Source: Auxenochlorella pyrenoidosa (Eukaryota > Chlorophyta > Trebouxiophyceae > Chlorellales > Chlorellaceae). Taken from it: DNA of 31,461 nt. Positions within the stretch are counted from its first letter, which is position 1; each line of letters opens with the position of its first letter. Location of the stretch: assembly GCA_001430745.1 (NCBI GenBank), contig KQ481951.1, positions 5,774-37,234 on the forward strand, read 5' to 3'. Positions 9,293-17,628 of this stretch are shown here, in pieces. The notes beneath the pieces were generated by a model, which had not been told where the DNA came from, did no database searches, and was given only the letters and a program-made list of their open reading frames with translations. Made by a program: the position numbers and the translations under genes.

Positions 9293-12169
9293 TCAGTCAG
9301 CAGCGGCACAACGCTGCTCCTGCATGGCCGTAGCCGCCGCCACATCCAGCCTCTGCTCTTCCAGCCAGCGCTGGGCCTCAGCCTGCCGCAGTGTCTGCGC
9401 CAGCGGGGCGCGCGCCTGCCAGCCCTGCTCTGCTGTCACTCCTGCTGGGCCGTTCCTGCCACCACCATTGCCTGTCCCAGTGGGCCCAGCCGTGATGCTC
9501 CCGGCGCCGTGGAGCCAGAACCCGGCGAGGCCAGCAGCGCCAGCAGGGCACGCCGCAGGCTGGACATGTGCTGGGTGGCGCCGCGGGCGGCCGGCAGCAA
9601 ATCCAGGCACTGTAGTGTGGCAGAGGGGCAGCGACTGGAGACTTTCAACCCAGCACAAGAGCAGGATCTGGCTAGAGTGGAGGCATCTTGGAAGCGCAGC
9701 CAAGGTGACCAGCAGCCTCACCTCCAGGTATGCCTTGGCCAGCTGGAACAGCAGGGCGGGGTCGTCCCTCAGCAGTGCTGCCAGGTGAGTTGCTGCCAGA
9801 CGCCATGCAGAGCAGCCAGTCAGGGCGCGCACTTCACAATTGGGGGCAAGCACACACACGTGAGGGTGTCATGAGAGAAGGCTGCACGCGCCCTGCATAC
9901 TGGCAGGGGGTGGCTGTGTGCTCTCAGCTGAAGCCTGCTCGAGGGAAAAAGCCACACGTGCCCCCGTCACCTGTGTGCAGCCGTGTGTGTGCCACTGAGC
10001 ACTCGGTGTGCGGCGCCAGCAGGGCGGCTTGGCCCAGCAGCGCCGGCGCCTGCACCGCCGCCACCTGGCGCCACCCTCGCAGCACCGCCACCTTGCCTGC
10101 AATCCCCCAACAGCACACTGGTCGCGTTTGGCAAGCTGCTCCGCAAGGCCAGTCTCTGCGCGCTACAGCTGTTCACATGAGTCGCATGGGATCTGGCCAG
10201 GCATGCCTGCAAGTGACCTGCCTTGCCTGCCCCAGACCGCCCCGACCGCGGCACCTGACTGCAGCAGGAAGACTGCCCCTCGGCCAGCCACCACCAGAAG
10301 CTGGCGCGGGGGGGGGGGGGGGGGGTAGTGCGAAATGAAGCGGGAGCGCCGTGCAGGCATGCACAGCTGGCGCGGCTCGCTGCCAGCCTGGCTGCCAGCA
10401 GGGCCAGCGGGGCAAGCGCAGGGCAAGCGGGCCCCCTCTTGCCCCCTCTGCATCCCTTGCCGGATGGTTATCCCAACACACACTGCCCTGCCCGCCAGCT
10501 GCAGCCCACCAGCCCAGCAGGTTGACGATGACGGCCAGCGCCCACAGAACCGTCAAGCCGTACATGCCCGCGCTAGTCAGCTCAAACAGGAACATGGAGC
10601 CGCCTGCTCTGGAGGGGAGTGTGGGGGTGCTGGATACGGGACCCCGTTCAGACTTCAGGGGCAGCAGCATGCCGAGTGAGAACCGCTGTGCAGCAAATGT
10701 AGAAAAAGCGGCAGTGTTACAGTCGTGCAAGGGGCTCGATGCGCCCACCCGGGCCGCAAGACAGGGCGGCGCCCCAGACGGCGCGGGCCAGCCGCTTGAG
10801 GCGCAGCATGCGCAGCATACGCAGCAGGTAGAAGAGCTTCCAGGCCACGCCACCGCCTCCCAGCGACACCAGCGCCAGCTCTGGCACCACCGCCAGCACT
10901 GCGGCACCGGGAAGAGTTGGGCAGAGGCGCCTCTCAGGCCTCGGGACGGGCGTGAGGAGGCAAGCGCCCATTGAAAGCCAAGGCTCGCCTGCTGCACGAA
11001 GCGGCACGTCAGCAGTTCTTGCTTGCAGGGCGCGCAACTGCCAACCACAGAATGCGCCCTACTGCAGCCACGGCTGCGCAGGACTGTCGAGCCGTGCTGA
11101 CTGGGCACAGGGCACCACCCAGCCCTGCATGCTGCCAGGCAGCCCACCTGCCGGCAGATCCCACTTGAGGTAGCCATGCCGCGCATAGCATGCCAGGCTG
11201 GCGGGGCCGTCTGTCACCATAGCGCGCCTGCCATCCCAGCTGACCAGCACAAACCCAATGTGCAGGGACAGCAGGAGGTCTGCCAGGTACAGGCCGCCTG
11301 GCGGCACAAGGGGGCCCGGGCGCAGAAGCTTACGCCTGGCATGTTTGGCGGCTGTCAATTGCCAGCAGCTGGCAGGCAGCAGCTGGCAGGTTGGCTGCGT
11401 GGCCGGTCGGTGCCCTGCTGCACCGCTGCCCTGCGGCCACACCCAGTTCTCCTCGAGCCAACCCGCCTCCCTATTGCCTGCCGCTGAAGGCACACGGTCA
11501 ACCCTGCCCGGCGCCGTCCCCTACTGCTCACTGGCCGCAAAGTCGAACCCCCCGAGCCAGTCCACTGAAGCGGTGGCGCTGAATCCCAGGCTGACAGGCA
11601 CCAGGAAGGCTGCAGGCAGCGGCGTTCGGGCGGGGGGGGGGGGGGGGGGGCAGCCTGACAGGCGGCAGCAGCATGTGCAGCCAGTTTGCGCCAAGGTACG
11701 CACCGCATGAAACAACGGCAGCCGGCTCCCATGCATCACTGCAGGCGTCCCAACGCGGCAGCCCGGCGGTGGCAACAGCGGCGGTGGTGGCGGAATCCGC
11801 AACAGCAGCGGCAGCAGCAGCAGCTCCGCTGACCCGTGTAGGTTATGTCCAGGGCGCTCATGGCAGAGTCCCAGCGGGCCACCCAGGGAGACAGCGGGCT
11901 CAGCAGTGGCAGGCCCAGCAGGGATCTGTTGGGAGGGCAATGGCCGGAGCTCAGAAAAATGCAAGCTTGGACACTGGCTGTCGGCGCACGTCGGCGGCGG
12001 TATAGTGGGAGCCGAGCGAGCACTCCCGCCAAGCACCGCTCCCCAAGCCTGCAGGCAGCCCACACCTGCGCGGCCGAGCAGGGCCGCGGTAGCGCCGCCA
12101 GCGCCGCTCGCTGCGCACTGATAGGGTGCGAGACGGCTCAACCGCCAGCCTGGGAGCGGGGCCTGCCAT
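9293..12169 (-). CDS. Voltage-sensor / cNBD channel-like protein lacking a visible pore
   Basis: Minus-strand exons: 12169-12066, 11925-11834, 11609-11532, 11297-11148, 10898-10749, 10603-10510, 10300-10260 (or to 10255), 10096-9971, 9792-9722, 9609-9466, 9424-9293; about 393 aa. All junctions are in phase. The start ATG at 12169 follows an in-frame TGA. The protein resembles the CNG/HCN/plant-channel superfamily. S1 is about residues 54-77. S2 begins LYLADLLLSLHIGF, followed by the typical DGRRAMVTD loop. S3 contains VLAVVPELALV. S4 has Arg at 168, 171, 174, 177 and 180, a perfect every-third pattern. S5 ends NLLGCFWWWLAE. Next should come P-loop, S6 and C-linker, but the following confident exon (10096-9971) is already a cyclic-nucleotide-binding fragment (KVAVLRG, then LLGQAALLAPHTECSV), continued by the helix HLAALLRDDPALLFQLA. 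The 3' end is less sure: a 41-nt intron (9465-9425) is proposed; without it a stop falls at 9438-9436. Confidence 0.7.
10308..10325 (-). repeat. 18-nt homopolymer (C on the coding strand)
   Basis: A run of 18 G on the plus strand is a pure C tract seven nt before the acceptor of channel exon 7. It probably serves as a polypyrimidine tract, but such runs are also prone to sequencing and assembly error, which matters because the missing pore should be nearby. Confidence 0.85.
11632..11650 (-). repeat. 19-nt homopolymer (C on the coding strand)
   Basis: A run of 19 G on the plus strand lies about 20 nt upstream (on the minus strand) of the acceptor of channel exon 3 and is most likely an extreme polypyrimidine tract. 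Confidence 0.85.
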
Positions 12170-12611
12170 GGGTGCAGAAGGGGCAAGCACGGGCTGGTGT
12201 CAGGGCAGGGTGGCGCGGAGTGCCCGACTGGAGGGGGCCGCTTTAGGCGACAGCGGCGCACTGCATACCAGGCGGCGCACCGTGGATTCGCTCGTGCACC
12301 TCACGCTGCACACTGCCCTGCCCGGCAGAGCCGCCGCGGCTGAACCCTTGCGTGGGTCGCTCGCCGCTGCCGGCGCCGCTAGCGGCATCAGCAGCCTCGG
12401 AGTCTGGGAAATGTGGCCAGGCAGCACCCTGCTGCATGCCTGCCCGAAGAGGTTCAACAGAGATCAGATCTGCTGCAGGCAGCCACGAATCTTGCAGGGT
12501 GCTGTCGCGCCCACAGGGCCGCGCTGCGCGCAGCGCTGTGGCCGCTTGATGCCCGCATGCCTGCTCTCGACCTGCCTGCACTGAAGGTTGCCCAACCGAT
12601 TGCTGAGCAGC
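12170..12611. promoter_or_regulatory. Divergent upstream region, channel / F-box gene
   Basis: These 442 bp lie between the channel start (12169, minus) and the F-box start (12612, plus). Short open frames exist on both strands, but none resembles a family or has splice continuity. No clear TATA element was seen. Confidence 0.4.
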
Positions 12612-15600
12612 ATGACTGGCCAGCCAGCGTCCCCGGAGAGGTCCCCAGCGTGGGCAAGCCTGCCCAAGCTCGCCCCTGAGGCCTTCTGCAGGCTCCTCGA
12701 ATGCCTGCATGACAACAGGCAGCGCTGGCAATGGGAGCGGTTTGGAGGTCTGCTAACGCTGCCAAAGCGGAGGTGCGCCGCTGCCGCCGCTGGCCTGCGC
12801 CGAGAGCAGACTGTGGTGAAACTCAGGCGCAGGCAGTGATGAGCATCGCCCTCGCCAGTACCACTATTCTCCAAGCATAGCATGTTCCTGGTGCAAGAAT
12901 CAACCTGCTGCAGGGCGCTGATTGAGCGAGTTTGCCGAGCCTGGCGAGAAGCCGCGGCGAGTGCCAGTGGCAACACGGCGTCCCTGCACTTCCCTGCCAC
13001 GGGGGCACTCCCAGACGAGGATACCATGCAGAAGCTTGCGCATGTGCTGCAGTCGCGGCCTGTGCAGAAACTCAGCATCAGTGCAGCAGGGGCCACCTGG
13101 CTGCCGCTAGCTGCGCCCGGCTTGCTGGCATTGGCAGCCTTCCCTGGCCTGCAGAGGTGCGTGCGGGGTCCCGAACTGCCTGCTAGCTTTGAACATCTTC
13201 TTCTTGAACATCAATGCTGCATGCAAATGATATCACGCCCTGCCATGATGCAAGGGAATCCATCGTCCCGGAAATGCAAGCCCAGTGATGCCGCATGCAC
13301 ACCCTGTGCCTCCTCCTCTTCCCGAGTCACTGCAGGCTACAGCTCTCTGCTGGCTGCCTGCCAGCCTTCAGCAGCTTCCTGCCGCTGTGCATGCGACTAG
13401 AGGAGCTTGCTCTGGATGTTCAGGACCTGAGCCAATAAGCCCTGCATCTGCTGTGCTTCCACCTCAGGCGAGAGCGGTATGCGAGCACCAGGGCTGTTCC
13501 TACTGCCGCTGGGAGGGGGCACATTGCCTCTGTGCCGCGCAGCACACCATGCATGGACTTTATCCACAGGCACAGGGCCGCTTTCTGTGCACGCCAGCTG
13601 TACAGGGCAACAGCAGCACATAACAACACACCGCTGCCTCCGCTCACTCTGAAACAACGAACGTCTCACCCCCTCCGCAGCGCTCTGCCGCCAGGCAAGC
13701 TGCAGCTGCTGGACATTCGCCTGTCAAGGACCGGGGCGCTGTCCGGAAAGCTCAAGGATGCTGTGTTGCTGCACGCCCGTCCAGCCGCGCTGGAAGTGCG
13801 CGGCGCCGCGCTGCCCGCGGCCACGGCCTGCCAGCTGTCCCAGCTGCAGTCAGCCGCTATCTGCGTGAGCAGCGATGAGGAGGCCTTGCAGCTGGGTGTT
13901 GTCACCGCCTGTCGCCGCCTGCCGCAGCTGCGCTGGCTGGCGCTGAGCGATGACCGCAAGAATCTGCAGCTGCCAGACTGGTTTGCCACCAGCCTGCCTG
14001 GCCTCGAGCACCTGCCGCTGCGCCACCTCAGCACTCGCCACTGCCTGCCCAGGCAGGCCTGGGCCTGCCCCCAGCTGACCAGCCTGGCCGCAGACGGCGC
14101 GAGGGTGGGCCCTCTGCCGGCCGCGCTGGGCTTGCCCGAAGGGGGGGTGCGCAGCAGCGGCCTCAGGCAGCTTGCGCTGCGGCGCTGCCGCTTTGAGGGC
14201 GGCTGCTTCCCAGCGCCGCTGTGTGCCGCGCTGGCGGCGCTGACCCGGCTCCAGCTGCTGGAGTGCGGACCCCTTCTGCCCAGGGAGGAGGCGCCTGCCT
14301 CTCCATCCTCTTCAGAGGACGGAGAGAAGTCTGGACAGGAGGATGCCGTGGGGGACGAGGAGGAGGAGGTGGAGGGGGCAGGCGATGCGGACGGCAGCAT
14401 GGATGCGGAAGCAGCCCAGCTGCCGGCACAGGATGAGGAGAGGGAGGGCGGGCAGCCGCAGGTTTTGTTGCTGCAGGTGAAGGAGCAAAGGGCGCCGGAG
14501 CTGACCCTTCCGGGCACCTTCTCGCTGCTCAGGTGGGCGCGCATGGCTCACTAATACGGGACAGCACCACCTCTGCTGCCAAGCACTGCTGCTCTTCTCG
14601 GCTTCCACCTGCCTTTCTGGAATCTGTCTGCCTTTCAGTTTGCAAAGTGCGCAAGCCCCCCACACCCACCCACCCCCCTTCCCCATCCCTGTTCGTATGT
14701 GTCCACCATGCTGCAGCTCGCTCAAGTGCCTGGCCATCTCCCGCTGCCGTCTGAGCCGGGGCGGCCTGGCGGCAATCAGTCCCTGGACGTCCCTCACAGC
14801 GCTGCACCTGCCCAGCAGCCAGCTGGAGTGGCTGCCCCAAGGGCCCTACCTGCAAGGCCTGGAAGTGTGCGTCTTAGTTTTCAGATGCAGTTTGGCTGTG
14901 GTCGGCTGTCTGTTGCGCAACAGCAGGATGCCAGAGTGCCTGTCTGCCTCCCTGCCCCCCCCCCCCCCCGACCTGGTGCCTTCCACTGATCCGCCCCACT
15001 GCCTGCAGCCTGGACATCAGCGGCAACCCCTCACTTGACCAGCCCATCCCTTTTGCTGCCACTGAGGCCCATCACCTGCACTCGCTGCGTATCGACATCC
15101 GCCACGCCAGCGGAGTGGGCTGCTGTGTGGACTTGGAGGACTGGCCAGGCCTGCAGGCAAGCAGGGGCGGCTGCGCCTGCCATGGCCAGCTGCAGGCGCC
15201 TGCTGCTCTCAAGCTTGCAAGCAAGGCAATTGCCGCACGGCATGTCTGGCTGGCAACACCGGCATGCTGCTCCGCCCAGGCCGGCACGCCACCGAATGCT
15301 TGCAGCCTGCTCTGGTCCCTCTAAGCCTGGTGAAGAGCATGCTGCTAATGCCAAGGCAGACTTGCTCACGTGTGGATGGATGTGCCTCCCTCTGCTGCGC
15401 TGCTGCCCCGCCAGGCCAGGCTGAGCTCCTTCCGGCGCCTGGCGGACCTGCACGTAGAGGCCCCAGGCAGCGATGCAGATGCACAGATGCTGCTTGGTCT
15501 CATGGAGGAGACACTGGACTTTTACGATGGCCCAGATCCGTATGGCTGGAGCTATGCCGATGCGTGCAGCTTTGAGCGGGAGGAGGCGGCTGTGCTGGGC

Positions 15601-15648
15601 GGCGAGCGGGCGGAGGGAGACAGCGATGATGAGAGTGATGATGACTAG
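12612..15648 (+). CDS. F-box / leucine-rich-repeat-like protein
   Basis: Exons proposed: 12612-12772, 12914-13156, 13336 to about 13417 or 13438, about 13681-14532, 14717-14866, 15009-15156, 15415-15648. An F-box-like N-terminus (LPKLAPEAFCRLLECL at residues 17-32, then ERVCRAWREAAA) suggests an SCF ubiquitin-ligase substrate adaptor. Leucine-rich segments follow, for example LEELALDV, LRWLALS, LTALHLPSSQLEWLP, and LEVLDISGNP formed exactly across the 14866/15009 junction. An acidic stretch (about 14285-14450) interrupts the repeats, and the C-terminus ends in alternating Asp/Ser/Glu. Two oddities: exon 3 runs into an in-frame TAA at 13436-13438 and no good GT donor brings it into phase with the next exon; and intron 6 uses a GC donor (CAG|GCAAGC at 15157), which gives a perfect phase-0 join. 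The ATG at 12612 is the first in frame. The target substrate is unknown. Confidence 0.6.
14955..14969 (+). repeat. 15-nt poly-C tract
   Basis: A pure C run 39 nt before the acceptor at 15007-15008 of the F-box gene. It probably belongs to the polypyrimidine tract. Confidence 0.85.
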
Positions 15649-15675
15649 CGCACCCTGTGTCTCTGCTTCAAAATA

Positions 15676-15680
15676 TGTAA
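15676..15680 (+). terminator. TGTAA poly(A) signal, F-box gene
   Basis: TGTAA lies 28 nt after the stop codon at 15646-15648, in an AT-richer patch, as expected for a chlorophyte polyadenylation signal. Confidence 0.65.
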
Positions 15681-15809
15681 CGGCCTCGTGTATGGGCTTG
15701 CATACTGCCATCTTGTGGGGGACTGCAGCGATCATATGCAGCAATCACGCATGCTGCGTCCCGCTGCCGCCGCCGCTGCCGCTGCCGCCGCCCTCCCCTC
15801 CGCACGTTT

Positions 15810-15836
15810 GATCGGTCGATCTTCGATCGATCGGTC
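15810..15836. repeat. Clustered GATCGGTC / GATC repeat
   Basis: GATCGGTC occurs at 15810-15817 and again at 15829-15836, separated by a short segment itself containing GATC and TCGATCG. The cluster is near-palindromic. It is about 300 bp upstream of the next start codon; the function is unknown. Confidence 0.6.
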
Positions 15837-16133
15837 TCCCGTGGGAAGCAGGAGGTGAGGTTGCCTTATTCTGGGACGTCGTAAAGATTGCAGGCGGCAA
15901 AGAAGGAGAGCTCAAGGGATTCTGGGGTTGCGGCAGCCCTCGCGCCTTGTCTCTGTCTCGGGGCAGCGAGCGAGCGTAGCTGTGCTTGCGACGGGCAGCC
16001 ACAATCCCCAGCGCTTGGCTGGCAGCGGCCTCATCGATCCCGCCACCGCCTCCCTCCCGCCGCTGCTCTGGACCCGGCGTGCAGCCGCTAGGAGCTGGCG
16101 AGCTGGCGCCTCCCAGCACCGTCTCAGTTCACG

Positions 16134-17410
16134 ATGCAGGCATTGCTGGCCAGCCAGAACGTGCGGGCCTGGGCTGCCACGGTAGCAGGCGCCACCTCCT
16201 GGCTGGCCGTGTGCAGCGTAGTCGGCAAGCTGGGGCTGCTGCCGCCCCGCCTCGCCCGCAAGCTCACGCACATTGGTGAGCCGATTTGCTACTTGAGCTG
16301 GTTGGATATTGACAGTGCCCTGGAGCGCGCATGCTGTCGCTGCCCTGGCCAGCTCGTGCTTGTATCCGATGCTGTAGGTGGGCTGGACTGGTATCCCTGG
16401 TCTCGTGTCGATTGGTTTGTCAACAGGCACGGATGATAGCCCAGCCTGGGTGTCACGTTTTGACCCGCGTCCCTTGTTCTGCAGGCACTGGCCCGCTGTA
16501 CATGCTGTGCTGGCCATTGTACACCGCGCACCCGGCCTCCCGCTGGCTGTGCGCCTCTGTGCCCGCGCTGGCGGGCCTGCGGTTTGCGGCCGTTGGGGCG
16601 GGGCTGCTGCGAGACGACGCCCTGGTTGCCAGCTCAAGCGTAAGCTGGGTCCAGAGTGGGCAAGGTGTGCTGGGCAAGCAAGGGGTGCATGAGCTTGGAG
16701 ACAACAAAACAGGCATGCAGGACCTGGCTGTGTGCAGGCAGGGGAAGAGTCTGCGCAGGCGTGGCAACACATGGCGGCAGGCATGCAGAAGGGAGCAGGA
16801 ATGAGCGGCAGATACTTCACCCCTCCGCTGCCTGTTTTCAACCCTCTCTCCCACCCTGGACCCTCCCCCACATTTCCAGCGCTCTGGTCGGCGCGAGGAG
16901 CTGCTGCACGGGCCGCTATGGTATGCCGTGGCGCACGTAGCAGCAACGCTCCTCTTCTGGCGGCACTCCCCTGCCGGCGTCGTCGCGCTGTCTGTGCTGT
17001 GCGGCGGCGACGGCCTGGCAGAGGTGGTGGGGGCGGGGCTGGCCGGCAGTGGCGGCTCTGCAGGCGGCGGCAGCGACGCGGCGGGCGGCAGGGCACGCGG
17101 CCAGGGGCAGAGCCAGCGCCGAGGCCGGCTGCCGCACAACCCCGACAAGAGCGTGGCGGGCAGCCTGGCCTGCTGGCTGGGCGGCGCCGCCATCGCGTTG
17201 CCGCTGCTCGCGCACTTTCGCGCCGCCGGCGTGTTTGACGGCATGGGTGCAGCTGGCGCGGGCCTGCCAGCAGGCGGCGCGCTGCTGGCTGGGGTGCTGC
17301 TGTGCAGCGCTGCGGGAGCGGCGGTGGAGTCGCTGCCTCTGGGGGAGGCGGACAATCTGTTTGTGACGGCGGCCACCGCGCTGGCGGCGCGCGCCTGGTT
17401 TGGCTTCTGA
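16134..17410 (+). CDS. Phytol/farnesol kinase family (VTE5/FOLK-like)
   Basis: Three exons, 16134-16275, 16485-16639 and 16880-17410, give 275 aa, all in phase. The protein is strongly hydrophobic, with several membrane segments. Family motifs in order: RKLTHIGTGPLYMLCWPLY (42-60), REELLHGPLWYA (104-115), FWRHSPAGVVALSVLCGGDG (125-144), PHNPDKSVAGS, and near the C-terminus VESLPLGEADNLFV. These match plant phytol kinase (VTE5) and farnesol kinase, CTP-dependent enzymes that phosphorylate free prenols, such as phytol released by chlorophyll breakdown, for tocopherol synthesis. Which prenol is the substrate cannot be told from sequence. A Gly/Ser-rich insertion (about 150-172) separates the GGDG block from the NPDKS block. 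The first residues do not look like a clear plastid transit peptide, so an upstream non-canonical start or exon is possible. Confidence 0.85.
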
Positions 17411-17628
17411 TGCCGCGGCGGGCACAGCGGCCTGCCCACGGCTTCACAGCCTTATCTCTGATATCCGTAGGGTCCCCCACCCGTGTCCATTGCCCCACCT
17501 TCCTCTCATCTACTCCTGCCGCACACGTCTGCTTTCTGTTCTTCTGTTACATCAGTGCAAAATACATTTCAAAATTTGACGCCGTGGTCACTCATGTAGC
17601 TGCAGCTGGCGGCAGAACGGGCTTGCCC
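17411..17628. other. Convergent 3' region, prenol kinase / PAQR
   Basis: This 218-bp gap between two stop codons on opposite strands is AT-richer than its surroundings and holds the shared 3' untranslated ends. A TGTAA for the minus-strand gene is present; none is seen for the plus-strand gene. Confidence 0.5.
17547..17551 (-). terminator. TGTAA poly(A) signal, PAQR gene
   Basis: On the minus strand TGTAA begins 78 nt after the stop codon at 17629, in an AT-rich patch. Confidence 0.6.

Larger units (their letters stand above)
15649..16133. other. Intergenic region, F-box gene to prenol kinase
   Basis: These 485 bp hold the F-box 3' end with its TGTAA, a CCGCTG-repeat patch (about 15760-15790), and a cluster of GATC-containing repeats at 15810-15836 (GATCGGTC twice, with GATC between). 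The latter is partly palindromic and may be a regulatory site upstream of the following gene. No further gene is supported. Confidence 0.4.

Noticed and set aside
10173..11186. 337-codon minus-strand frame in the channel gene
   Set aside because: Only parts (S5) agree with the channel family; the rest reads through introns. The spliced model fits splice sites and phase better.
15912..17498. Longest open frame in the window, 528 codons on the minus strand
   Set aside because: It is antisense to the prenol kinase exons and introns, is Pro/Arg/Ala-rich without any family motif, and exists only because GC-rich coding sequence lacks stops in other frames.
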